Assembly (NCBI GenBank): GCA_964492615.1
Contig: CAZBKZ010000001.1
Span: forward strand, 62,001 to 126,000
DNA from: JAABTH01 sp964492615
GTDB lineage: Bacteria; Bacillota; Dethiobacteria; DTU022
DNA: 64,000 nt
Reading direction: 5' to 3'
A program made the position numbers and the translations under genes. This document shows positions 54,019-63,221 of the stretch, piece by piece; position 1 is the first letter of the stretch, and each line of letters begins with the position of its first letter. The notes below the pieces were generated by a model. The model did no database searches. It had not been told where the DNA came from and saw nothing but the letters and a program-made list of their open reading frames with translations.

Positions 54019-56109
54019 TCAGCTTCCGGATGCAACCGTTTCCACCCGGTATTCTTTTCGTTCAGAGAATTCCTGCACTTTGCCTTCATTCCAGTTTCCA
54101 ACCGGACGGTAATAACCGGTTATCCGGCTGTATGTTTCCACGGGTTGATCACAGTACGGGCAGTTAACCTGTTCACCGCTCAGATACCCGTGGTTCCGAC
54201 AGATCGAGTAGGTTGGGCTAAGGGTATAGTATGGTATTTCATAGTTTTCGGCAATTTTCCGAACAAGACTTGCCGTCGATTTCCAGTCGGGCATCCGTTC
54301 GCCGAGAAATACATGAAAGACTGTTCCGCTTGTATACAATTTTTGCAACGGCTCCTGAATCTCCAGGGCATCGAAAAGGTCTTCTGAAAAATCAACAGGC
54401 AGGTGTGAACTGTTGGTGTAATAAGGGGCTTCTCCATCTGACCCGGCAGTAACAATATCCGGGTAACGATTTAAATCATGTTTAGCCAAACGAAAAGATG
54501 TCGATTCAGCCGGGGTTGCTTCCAGGTTATATAAATCACCATATTGTTCCTGAAAAACGACCAGCCTTTCTCGCATATGCAAAAGCACCTCTCCGGCAAA
54601 CTGTTGTGATTCGGATTGGGACAGATCAGAGCGCAACCATTTTGCATTCAGGCATGCTTCGTTCATCCCGATCAAACCAATAGTTGAAAAATGGTTTTTA
54701 AAAGTCCCGAGGTAACGCTTAGTATATAAATATAAACCGGCATCCAAGAAGCGGGTCACTACCTGCCGCTTTGTTTTCAGCGACCGGGCGGCAACATCCA
54801 TCATTTTGTCAAGACGGCTGTAGAATTCTTCTTCCGAATCAGACAAGTAGGCAATTCTAGGCAGGTTCACGGTTACTACACCAATTGAACCGGTACTTTC
54901 GCCACTGCCGAAATATCCACCACTTTTTTTCCGTAACTCCCTCAGGTCGAGGCGCAGGCGGCAACACATGCTGCGCACATCGGAAGGCGACATGTCACTA
55001 TTTACATAGTTTGAAAAATAAGGGGTCCCATACTTTGCCGTCATTTCAAAAAGCAAACGGTTATTTTCAGTTTCAGTCCAATCAAATTCACCGGTAATTG
55101 AATAAGTAGGAATAGGATACTGGAATCCCCTGCCCTCGGCATCGCCTTCAATCATCAATTCAAGAAAAGCCTTGTTTATAATATCCATTTCCGCCTGGCA
55201 ATCACCATAGGTAAATTCCATCATTTTGCCGCCGACGATAGCCGGTTCATCTTTCAAATCGGGTGGAACTGTCCAATCCAGGGTTATGTTGGAAAATGGC
55301 GCCTGCGTACCCCAGCGGCTCGGCGTGTTAACCCCGTAAATAAATGATTCAATACACTTTTTTACCTGATCAAATTCAAGCCGGTCCGAGCGGACAAAGG
55401 GAGCAAGGTAAGTGTCAAAAGAGCTGAAAGCCTGGGCGCCTGCCCATTCATTTTGCATAATCCCCAGGAAGTTGACCATCTGGTTACAGAGTGTAGCCAG
55501 GTGTTTTGCCGGCGCAGAAGTAATTTTGCCGGCTACACCCCCCAAACCTTCATATATTAGCTGGCGTAAAGACCATCCGGCGCAATATCCGGTAAGCATA
55601 GAAAGGTCGTGGATATGCAAATCACCGTTTCGGTGAGCACCGGCTACCTCTTCGTCATAAATCTCAGAAAGCCAGTAATTAGCTGTGATAGCCCCACTGT
55701 TGGAAAGGATAAGCCCTCCCACTGAATAAGTAACAGTAGAGTTTTCCTTGACGCGCCAGTCTTCAACTTTAACATAATCATTTACAACTTTACTGTAATC
55801 CAGCAGCGTATTAACCGCATTACGCGCTTTTTCATGCTGTTTCCGGTATAAAATATAAGCCCTGGCCACCCTGGTATACCCGGCCTGGATTAATACCACC
55901 TCAACAGCATCCTGAATTCTCTCAACAGAAATTATTCCTTCTTTTACATCAGGTTCAAATTCTGCCACAACCCGCAGGGTCAGCAACTCCATTGATGAAT
56001 CGTCAATGCTGGTATGCTGGGCATCAAAAGCTTTCTGCATGGCGTTACGAATTTTCTGCAGATCAAAAGAAACAGAGTGACCATCCCTCTTCTCAACAAA
56101 ATATTGCAC
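54019..56109 (-). CDS. nrdD: Anaerobic (class III) ribonucleoside-triphosphate reductase
   Basis: The 696-residue enzyme has an N-terminal ATP-cone (residues ~1-95), the 10-stranded barrel core, and a C-terminal zinc site (SICRNHG with CPYC). The glycyl radical lies in SRITGYYRP (Gly665). It reduces ribonucleotides to deoxyribonucleotides under anoxia. The start is GTG behind AAAGGAGG. It is the second gene of nrdG-nrdD, and a cobalamin riboswitch lies before nrdG. Confidence 0.95.
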   Translation of the reverse strand: MQYFVEKRDGHSVSFDLQKIRNAMQKAFDAQHTSIDDSSMELLTLRVVAEFEPDVKEGIISVERIQDAVEVVLIQAGYTRVARAYILYRKQHEKARNAVNTLLDYSKVVNDYVKVEDWRVKENSTVTYSVGGLILSNSGAITANYWLSEIYDEEVAGAHRNGDLHIHDLSMLTGYCAGWSLRQLIYEGLGGVAGKITSAPAKHLATLCNQMVNFLGIMQNEWAGAQAFSSFDTYLAPFVRSDRLEFDQVKKCIESFIYGVNTPSRWGTQAPFSNITLDWTVPPDLKDEPAIVGGKMMEFTYGDCQAEMDIINKAFLELMIEGDAEGRGFQYPIPTYSITGEFDWTETENNRLLFEMTAKYGTPYFSNYVNSDMSPSDVRSMCCRLRLDLRELRKKSGGYFGSGESTGSIGVVTVNLPRIAYLSDSEEEFYSRLDKMMDVAARSLKTKRQVVTRFLDAGLYLYTKRYLGTFKNHFSTIGLIGMNEACLNAKWLRSDLSQSESQQFAGEVLLHMRERLVVFQEQYGDLYNLEATPAESTSFRLAKHDLNRYPDIVTAGSDGEAPYYTNSSHLPVDFSEDLFDALEIQEPLQKLYTSGTVFHVFLGERMPDWKSTASLVRKIAENYEIPYYTLSPTYSICRNHGYLSGEQVNCPYCDQPVETYSRITGYYRPVGNWNEGKVQEFSERKEYRVETVASGS

Positions 56110-56135
56110 TCCCTTACCTCCTTTTAATCAAGCCT

Positions 56136-56900
56136 TTAGCTTACATTCCTTAACCGGACTTCCGCAGTTGAAGATTTTATATAATCAGCTAGTAAAATCA
56201 TCTCACCTGGGGAATATGCAGTAAGAGATTTTTTATTATTGTAAAACGGTTCATAATCAGCCAGCACAGCTGGTTTATTTTGAAACCTTTGCAAAAACCA
56301 GGTTGTTGCAGGCTTAAGATTCAGCCTTCTCAGATCATTGGCCATCTGATACAGGTAATGACGGGGGTGCAATTCTTTAACCACAGTAGTACGTAGTTCA
56401 TAATCCACACCGAAACAATTTAATATATCCAGACTCTGCTGCCAGGCCAGGTAATTATTCTCCGCTGCCTGCAAATTCTTCACGCCGGTGGTTTCTGCCC
56501 AACCGTCAAGACAGTTTTTATAATCGAGGGCAACATGGTCCACCAGCTCGTTCTGAATTACCTCTGCAAGACGCTGCGGAAGCAGCCCGTTTGTGTCAAG
56601 CTTTACCAAAAAGCCATTTTCTTTCAGTTTGCGGAGAAATTGCATAAGTCCATCCTGCATAAGCGGTTCGCCTCCACTTACCACTACCCCGTCCAGCAAA
56701 CCCTTTCTCCTGTCCAAATAATTAAAGAATCCTTCGGTTGTTTTGTTTATTTCCGCTTCTTTCTTGAAAAAACCAGGCAAAACCATGCCCGGGTTATGGC
56801 AGTATGGGCAGCGTAGCTGGCATCCCTGGAAGAAGCAGAGGGCTGCAACTTTACCCGGAAAATCAAGCAGGGTTACATTATGATATCCGGCAATATACAA
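56136..56900 (-). CDS. nrdG: Anaerobic ribonucleotide reductase-activating radical SAM protein
   Basis: The product has 254 residues from a TTG at 56900. I chose it because AAGGAG sits 9 bases upstream and because the family starts with this IAGYHNVTLLDFPGK segment; an ATG at 56918 is the alternative. The cluster motif is CQLRCPYCHN. It makes the glycyl radical on NrdD using SAM. It is 26 bases from nrdD and is the first gene of the pair. Confidence 0.92.
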   Translation of the reverse strand: MYIAGYHNVTLLDFPGKVAALCFFQGCQLRCPYCHNPGMVLPGFFKKEAEINKTTEGFFNYLDRRKGLLDGVVVSGGEPLMQDGLMQFLRKLKENGFLVKLDTNGLLPQRLAEVIQNELVDHVALDYKNCLDGWAETTGVKNLQAAENNYLAWQQSLDILNCFGVDYELRTTVVKELHPRHYLYQMANDLRRLNLKPATTWFLQRFQNKPAVLADYEPFYNNKKSLTAYSPGEMILLADYIKSSTAEVRLRNVS

Positions 56901-56939
56901 GCAATCATTCTCCTTCATTTTGCATAATAATCAAGATAA

Positions 56940-56972
56940 ATGAAAACTGCACCCTTTCAGAGAGTGCAGAGA
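56940..56972 (-). terminator. Terminator of the cobalamin riboswitch
   Basis: CTGCAC and GTGCAG pair around a TCTCTGAAAGG-type loop region and are followed by TTTTC. It lies about 40 bases before nrdG and is the likely expression platform. Confidence 0.75.
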
Positions 56973-56998
56973 AAATATCTTCAGCAACACTTCTTTCC

Positions 56999-57112
56999 AG
57001 GCTCGGGAAAGCAACTCTGTGTTTCAATAAAGCAGGTGTCCGGACTCAAAGCATATGCTTTACACCGCAGCGGCTCTGTGCAGGATTGTCACCTGCTTTC
57101 CCTGACTTTATT
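56999..57112 (-). promoter_or_regulatory. Cobalamin (B12) riboswitch
   Basis: On the minus strand the conserved elements appear in order: GGGAAAGCAGGTGACAATCC, TGCACAGAGCCGCTGCGGTGTAA, and the B12 box region GAGTCCGGACACCTGC. GGGAAAGC and a distal GCTTTCCC form the closing stem. It is followed by a terminator and then nrdG. The usual response is repression when B12 is plentiful. Confidence 0.9.
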
Positions 57113-57126
57113 AATTAGCTGAAGTG

Positions 57127-57156
57127 ATGATAACACTATATATTGTGTTTAGTCAA
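57127..57156 (-). promoter_or_regulatory. Promoter of the riboswitch-nrdG-nrdD unit
   Basis: TTGACT (57156-57151) and TATCAT (57132-57127) are 18 bases apart, immediately upstream of the cobalamin riboswitch. Confidence 0.65.
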
Positions 57157-57240
57157 GCAAAATTATCAATATTTTGTATGCAAATGCTATTCTGCTTCAG
57201 ACTTCACTGTTCCTGGCAACTGTAAAATCCCGTTAGCTTA

Positions 57241-57654
57241 TTAACCCTTCTGTTCTACTTCAGTAACACATTCTGTTTTAATTTTCTCCACCAAAAACTG
57301 CAGGGCTTTAATAACATTAGGTCTGATATCTCCGCCTACCAGCAAGTACATAATATCATCGCCCACCTTGAGATGCCCCCGGTTAAGCCATGCCCTGATA
57401 TAATATATGCCTTCCAGTTTATACGTTTCGGCAATTGCCTGATCGACCATATCCGCATCATATGAAAACTCCATAACTCTTACTTCCGTACCGTCATCCA
57501 AGCCCTGCCTAACCTGTGCTTTTGGGGTTTGACGCACCGTTCCGTTGTGTATTAAAAACATACCCACTTTTGCTGCCGCCGGATCAGATTTGGCCTCTTT
57601 CAACCACTGATCGACCGAAGGCGGCATCTCATTCCTTTGATATTCAGGTTTCAT
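57241..57654 (-). CDS. MoaE-like molybdopterin synthase large-subunit-type protein
   Basis: The 137-residue protein opens with SVDQWLKEAKSDPAAAKVGM, then has FLIHNGTVRQTPKAQVRQG and the C-terminal VGGDIRPNVIKALQFLVEKIKTECVTEVE. These match small proteins annotated as MoaE in Firmicutes. MoaE with MoaD adds the dithiolene sulfurs to molybdopterin. AAGGAG lies before the ATG. It stands between purL and the cobalamin-controlled nrd genes, with no operon partner. Confidence 0.75.
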   Translation of the reverse strand: MKPEYQRNEMPPSVDQWLKEAKSDPAAAKVGMFLIHNGTVRQTPKAQVRQGLDDGTEVRVMEFSYDADMVDQAIAETYKLEGIYYIRAWLNRGHLKVGDDIMYLLVGGDIRPNVIKALQFLVEKIKTECVTEVEQKG

Positions 57655-57772
57655 AGCACTTTCTCCTTTTTAAACATCTTTTTCGCCCTTAGCTTTGTAC
57701 AAATGGTAAATTTTAAAGAAATGCGAAGATTGTCAGGCTTTTATAAGAAATCATTTTTCCTCAAAAACGGAT

Positions 57773-60700
57773 CTAACGATAGTAAGCCACGCCTGCTTCA
57801 AAAATACGCTGTTCTTTAATACCGGGTATATTTACTGTGAGCCCGTTTACTCCTCGTTCAGGATGGCCCATTTTACCAAAAACCCGCCCGCAGGGACTGG
57901 TCAACCCTTCCACTGCTCCAAGCGATCCGTTAGGGTTATAGTCAGAGTCGTAAGTGGGATTACCATTAAAATCAATATACTGGCTGGCTACCTGCCCTTT
58001 TTGGAAAAGAGTTTTCAGCTCATTATCATCTGCTGTGAAGCGCCCCTCGCCATGAGAAATAATAACTGAGTGCACATCCCCCGGTTTCAAATAAGCCAGC
58101 CAGGGAGTAAGGACCGAATTAATCCTGGTGTTAACTATGCGTGAAATGTGCCGCTCAAGACGGTTAAAACTAAGGGTTGGTGAATTACTGCCCTGGCTTC
58201 TGAATTCTCCATATGGAATCAGGCCCGTTTTGATTAAAGCCTGAAAACCGTTACAGATACCGAGCATCAATCCATCCCGTTTTCTCAATAAAAGGTTTAC
58301 CGCCTCCCGAAGGTAAGGATTGCTGAAAACTGCAGTTATAAATTTTGCAGTACCGTCCGGCTCATCCCCGGCGCTGAAACCACCCGGAATTACTACCATC
58401 TGCGCTTCATTAATTCTGCGGACCATCTCTGTTATCGATTCAGAAATCATGGCCGGTGTGAGGTTTTTAAAAACAAGCATGTCAACTGCTGCGCCTGCTT
58501 TTTCAAAAGCGCTTTCTGTCTCATACTCACAGTTTGTGCCGGGAAATACCGGGATAAAAACTGTCGGACGGGCTACTTTAATAGTAGGTTTAGTGAGTCT
58601 CTCAGGGTTAATGCTATAGCTTTGAAGTAGAGGATGCCCTTCAACAGCAGTTTTCGCTATAACTGGGAATACAGCTTCCAGTGGTTTCTTCCAGTAATCT
58701 ACAGCTTCTTCAAGGGTTATTGATACATCGTTAATATGTATTGCCTTGTTATCAATTGTCTCTCCCAGCAGGTGGTAAGAAACCTCATTGCCAAGTTGCT
58801 TCAGGTTAGCCGCTCTTTTCAGTTCCAGAATCATCGATCCATAATGTGGGGCAAACAGTTCCTCCACGCTCTTATGAAATGCGGTAAATTTAAAGCCAAT
58901 CCTGTTTCCAAAGCACATTTTACTAATTGCCGCCGCCGCACCTCCATTAGTAACAGTATGCGCGGCTAAAACTTCCCCGGAACGTATTAATTTATTTGCC
59001 AGAGTTAAGTTTTTCTGAAGAATATCAAAATCGGGCATTCCGTCGCACATAACCGGCGTTTCAAGCATTATTACTTTGCTGCCGCATTCTTTAAACTCAG
59101 CCGAAACAATTTCTCTATGTGTAACCACGTTAACTGCAAAAGAAACCACTGTCGGTGGGATATCCAGATCATTAAAAGAGCCGGACATGCTGTCTTTGCC
59201 GCTAACTGCAGGTATACCCAGTTTTTCCTGGGCGGTATAAGCACCAAGCAAGGCGGCAAAAGGTTTTCCCCATCGAGAGGGGTTCTCACCGGGCCCGGCA
59301 AAATACTCCTGTAGGGTGAGCCTGATCCGGCGGTAATCTCCACCCATTGCTACATTTTTGGTCACTGCTTCAATTACCGCGTAAAGCGCTCCCAGGTAAG
59401 GATTCCATTCCGCCAGGGCGGGATCAAAACCATACGTAACCAGGGTCGATAGCTCTGATTCATTCCTGAGAAGCGGAAGCCTGGCAACCATGCCTTCAGT
59501 TTCAGTATCCTGGTATTTCCCTCCGAGCGGCATCAAAATTGATCCGGCCCCAACCGTGCTGTCGAACAACTCGATCAGCCCTCTCTGGCTGCAGACATTT
59601 AAATCCTGCAGGTTCGCTAGCCATGCTGCCTTTAGATCAGGCAGTTTATCCGTTATAGCCGCTGATGCATTTTTAAAGTAATTATCCTTTTCACAAGGAT
59701 TATCTATCTTGACAACAGTGTGTTTTCTTACTCCCCCGCTATCTAAAAAGTCACGGGCTAAATCGACTATGGTCTCATTCTGCCAGCGCATTTTTAGCCG
59801 CTTACCTGCATTTACCCTGGCTATCGATGTACATTCAAGGTTTTCAGCTTCTGCCAGGGCGGTAAATTTTTGCTCATTCTCTGGACTTACAACCACTGCC
59901 ATTCTTTCCTGGGATTCAGATATGGCAAGCTCCGTTCCGTCAAGGCCGGCATATTTTTGAGGTATGACATCCAGCTCTATCTCCAACCCCGAAGCCAATT
60001 CCCCCACTGCAACGGATACTCCCCCGGCGCCAAAATCATTTGCTTTCTTAATCAGTTTTGCCGCAGAAGGGTTTCTAAAGAGCCGTTGAAGCTTTCTTTC
60101 CTCGGGAGCATTACCTTTTTGCACTTCTGTTCCATGTTTTTCTATCGCCTCTTCAGTGTGCGGCCTGGAGGAGCCGGTAGCTCCACCACAACCATCGCGT
60201 CCGGTCCTGCCGCCAACAAGCAAAATTATATCGCCCTCTGCAGGACTTTCCCGGTGAACATTCTCTCTTGGCGCAGCTCCAATCACGAAGCCTATCTCCA
60301 TCCTCTTAGCCACATACTTTTCATGGTAGAGTTCCTCAACCTGCCCTGTCGCCAAACCAATCTGGTTGCCGTAAGAGCTAAACCCCCTGGCTGCTTCTGT
60401 AGTAATCTTTCGTTGTGGCAGTTTGCCCGGCAGAGTATCTTTCAAGCTTGTCCGAGGATCACCGCTTCCCGTGATCCGCATCGCCTGGTAGGCATAAGAT
60501 CGCCCGGAGAGAGGATCTCTGATACAGCCGCCTAAACAGGTGGCGGCTCCGCCATACGGTTCAATCTCAGTAGGGTGGTTATGCGTCTCATTTTTAAACA
60601 TGATCAGCCATTCTTCTTTTTTACCATCAACAGAAAGCTCAGTGATTATGCTTGCCGCATTAACCTCCTCTGATTCCTCCAGGTCCTCAAGCAAGCCTTT

Positions 60701-61585
60701 TTTCCTCATACTCTTCATACAGATTGTAGCAAGGTCCATCAGGCACACTTCTGCCGGACGATCTTTGCTAACATTTAGATATTCGCGATCTTCCAGGTAA
60801 TCATGGTAAGCCTGTCTGACAGGATTGTTTAATTTGCCTTCTTCAATCGTAACACTGTCGATTACTGTGTTAAAAGTACTATGGCGGCAATGATCAGACC
60901 AGTATGTATCTAGAACCTTTATTTCAGTGATAGTAGGGTCTCTTTTTTCTATATCCCGAAAGTAATCCCGGCAATAGATAAGATCCTGGATATCCATTGC
61001 CAGGTTAAGATTTTCATGCCAACAAACCAGGTTGCTATTATCACTCAGGCGAAAACCTTCGAGAGTTTCTATTTTCCCCGGACACTCAAACTCCATTGCC
61101 AGGCTTTCCGGCAACTCAAGGGAAGCTTCCCGGCACTCAACACTGTTTATACAGTATTCTTTTATCTTGACAAACTCATCTTCCGTTATATCGCCTTTAA
61201 CAATAAAAACCTTTCTCCAATGCACAACCGGTCGTTCTCCGGCAGTAATAATCTGGGCACACTGGGCAGCAAAATCAGCTCTCATATCGTACTGACCGGG
61301 CAAATACTCAACGGCAAAGATACGATCATTTTGATCACATTCCGGTAGTTCATCATATGCCAAATCAAGAGGAGGTTCATAAAAAATACCCTTTCTTACC
61401 AGGGCAAATTCGTGATCGGATAAACCTGCCGTGTCATAACAGTTAAGAATTCTTACCTGCTGCAAACTGTCAATACCCAAATAATCAATTAGTTCACGGG
61501 TTAAAGATTCGCTCTCCAGATCAAAGCCCTTTTTCTTTTCTACATAAATGCGTTTGATTTTTTCCGCCAACAGATAATCACTCAC
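57773..61585 (-). CDS. purL: Phosphoribosylformylglycinamidine synthase, single-chain
   Basis: The 1270-residue protein is the long FGAM synthase that fuses the PurL, linker and PurQ glutaminase parts. Visible motifs include DHCRHSTFN, KNETHNHPTEIEPYGGAATC, the C-terminal GTNCEYETESAF, and the glutaminase nucleophile region GICNGFQAL. It converts FGAR to FGAM with ATP and glutamine in purine synthesis. The given GTG start at 61585 touches its ribosome site; TTG at 61570 is an equally good start. It is divergent from purF, 222 bases away, with no shared control visible. Confidence 0.96.
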   Translation of the reverse strand: MSDYLLAEKIKRIYVEKKKGFDLESESLTRELIDYLGIDSLQQVRILNCYDTAGLSDHEFALVRKGIFYEPPLDLAYDELPECDQNDRIFAVEYLPGQYDMRADFAAQCAQIITAGERPVVHWRKVFIVKGDITEDEFVKIKEYCINSVECREASLELPESLAMEFECPGKIETLEGFRLSDNSNLVCWHENLNLAMDIQDLIYCRDYFRDIEKRDPTITEIKVLDTYWSDHCRHSTFNTVIDSVTIEEGKLNNPVRQAYHDYLEDREYLNVSKDRPAEVCLMDLATICMKSMRKKGLLEDLEESEEVNAASIITELSVDGKKEEWLIMFKNETHNHPTEIEPYGGAATCLGGCIRDPLSGRSYAYQAMRITGSGDPRTSLKDTLPGKLPQRKITTEAARGFSSYGNQIGLATGQVEELYHEKYVAKRMEIGFVIGAAPRENVHRESPAEGDIILLVGGRTGRDGCGGATGSSRPHTEEAIEKHGTEVQKGNAPEERKLQRLFRNPSAAKLIKKANDFGAGGVSVAVGELASGLEIELDVIPQKYAGLDGTELAISESQERMAVVVSPENEQKFTALAEAENLECTSIARVNAGKRLKMRWQNETIVDLARDFLDSGGVRKHTVVKIDNPCEKDNYFKNASAAITDKLPDLKAAWLANLQDLNVCSQRGLIELFDSTVGAGSILMPLGGKYQDTETEGMVARLPLLRNESELSTLVTYGFDPALAEWNPYLGALYAVIEAVTKNVAMGGDYRRIRLTLQEYFAGPGENPSRWGKPFAALLGAYTAQEKLGIPAVSGKDSMSGSFNDLDIPPTVVSFAVNVVTHREIVSAEFKECGSKVIMLETPVMCDGMPDFDILQKNLTLANKLIRSGEVLAAHTVTNGGAAAAISKMCFGNRIGFKFTAFHKSVEELFAPHYGSMILELKRAANLKQLGNEVSYHLLGETIDNKAIHINDVSITLEEAVDYWKKPLEAVFPVIAKTAVEGHPLLQSYSINPERLTKPTIKVARPTVFIPVFPGTNCEYETESAFEKAGAAVDMLVFKNLTPAMISESITEMVRRINEAQMVVIPGGFSAGDEPDGTAKFITAVFSNPYLREAVNLLLRKRDGLMLGICNGFQALIKTGLIPYGEFRSQGSNSPTLSFNRLERHISRIVNTRINSVLTPWLAYLKPGDVHSVIISHGEGRFTADDNELKTLFQKGQVASQYIDFNGNPTYDSDYNPNGSLGAVEGLTSPCGRVFGKMGHPERGVNGLTVNIPGIKEQRIFEAGVAYYR

Positions 61586-61758
61586 CTTATAACGAAATTT
61601 ATTTCATTCCATCCACAACCAACTCCAACTATTTAAACTATTTTATCATAGTCCGATTAAGCTTATTAGTAATTCAAGCGAAAGGAATCCCTGCAACAGT
61701 TACTATTGGTATTACATCATAATTTAATTTTACTGCCCTGCTGCCAGAGGAACAATAA

Positions 61759-61787
61759 ACTTCATGTAGAATAATTCTACATGAAGT
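61759..61787 (+). promoter_or_regulatory. 29-bp perfect palindrome upstream of purF
   Basis: The two 14-base arms (ACTTCATGTAGAAT and its exact complement) surround a single A. It ends 20 bases before the preferred purF start at 61808 and covers an ATG at 61781. It could be an operator or a leader hairpin. Confidence 0.6.
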
Positions 61788-61807
61788 ATGACAGGGAAAA
61801 CATCTGC

Positions 61808-63181
61808 ATGACTGCCGATCAGAAACCGCATGAGAAGTGCGGTATTTTTGCTGTCTGCGGTTATCATGGCCCTCTCTCTGCTGCTTACATTACCTACATG
61901 GGCCTTCTATCACTGCAGCATCGGGGTCAGGAAAGCGCAGGTATGGCCTATCTTGAAGAGGGGAACATCTCCGCGTTAAAAGGGATGGGGTTGGTTGAAC
62001 AGGCATTTAGCAACAAAATACTGGAGGAAATAGCTGCTCCCACTGTTATCGGGCATGTCCGTTATTCCACAACCGGCCCCAGCCTTATTGCCAATGCCCA
62101 ACCGCTTATAGCAAGAACAGCTGATCACCGGGGAATAGCCCTGGCCCATAATGGAAACCTGGTCAATTACAGGAGCTTGCATGGCAGACTGCTGGAAGAA
62201 GGGCATATTTTCCACACTACCTCGGACACTGAAGTAATGCTTTTCTATATCCACCTTTTTCGACGGGCCGGGCTGGCTGAAGCTGTCTTAAAAACCATGG
62301 AGATTGTCAAAGGGGCTTATGCTGCTGTTGTCACTGACGGCAAAAAGTTAATTGCCTTTCGGGATCCCAATGGATTTCGACCCCTGGTGATTGGAGCCCT
62401 TGGTAGTGCTTTTATCATAGCTTCCGAAACTGCGGCCCTAGATACGGTTAATGCGCATCTTATCAGGGAAGTAGCGCCGGGTGAAATTATAACCGTGGAG
62501 CCGGGAGGGATGGTTTCAGTAAAAACTGCCAGATCATCCAACTCATCATTCTGTATTTTTGAGTACATATATTTTGCCCGCCCGGACAGTGTCTTCAATG
62601 GGATAAACGTGCACAATACCCGCAAAAGAATTGGCGCATTACTGGCCCGTCACTACTCCCCGGGGTTGGATATGGTTATTCCTGTGCCTGACTCGGGGAT
62701 TTCTGCCGCTATGGGACTGGCTGAAGCACTGGGATTACCTCTAGAATGGGCAATACACCGAAACCCTTACCTCGGCCGCACTTTTATTAAACCTGGACAG
62801 AATGAAAGGGAAATGGCAGTGCGCCTTAAATTAAGCCCGATCAGAGATATAGTAAAAGGCAAAAGAATTATCGTGGTCGATGATTCCCTGGTCAGGGGTA
62901 CTACCTGCCGCATACTGATCAAGCTGCTTTTTGCAGCTGGCGCATCAGAGGTTCATCTCTGTATTGCTTCACCACCTTTTAAGCATCCCTGCTATTTCGG
63001 TGTTGATATTCCTGCAACCGTTGAACTGAATGCATGCCGGGACAGTAGCAGCTCCAATTCCGCTTTCGGAGCAAATTCTCTGGTATTTGCCGAATCTCAA
63101 GATCTGTTCCAGGCTGCCGGTTTAAAACCGTCTCAGTTATGCAGTTCCTGTTTCACAGGCATTTACCCCGACCTGAAATAA
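61808..63181 (+). CDS. purF: Amidophosphoribosyltransferase
   Basis: The product has 457 residues from an ATG at 61808. With this start the catalytic Cys of CGIFAVCG is residue 11, which suits the short propeptide cleaved in Bacillus-type PurF; the ATG at 61781 has no ribosome site and lies in the palindrome. The glutaminase domain is followed by the phosphoribosyltransferase site RIIVVDDSLVRGTT. It starts purine synthesis by making phosphoribosylamine from PRPP. C-terminal cysteines (AACRDSS..., LCSSCF) suggest a 4Fe-4S cluster, as in B. subtilis. Confidence 0.95.
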   Translation: MTADQKPHEKCGIFAVCGYHGPLSAAYITYMGLLSLQHRGQESAGMAYLEEGNISALKGMGLVEQAFSNKILEEIAAPTVIGHVRYSTTGPSLIANAQPLIARTADHRGIALAHNGNLVNYRSLHGRLLEEGHIFHTTSDTEVMLFYIHLFRRAGLAEAVLKTMEIVKGAYAAVVTDGKKLIAFRDPNGFRPLVIGALGSAFIIASETAALDTVNAHLIREVAPGEIITVEPGGMVSVKTARSSNSSFCIFEYIYFARPDSVFNGINVHNTRKRIGALLARHYSPGLDMVIPVPDSGISAAMGLAEALGLPLEWAIHRNPYLGRTFIKPGQNEREMAVRLKLSPIRDIVKGKRIIVVDDSLVRGTTCRILIKLLFAAGASEVHLCIASPPFKHPCYFGVDIPATVELNACRDSSSSNSAFGANSLVFAESQDLFQAAGLKPSQLCSSCFTGIYPDLK

Positions 63182-63221
63182 CCATTCTTACAGAAATAGT
63201 TTGACCGGTTTAAACCTGAAT

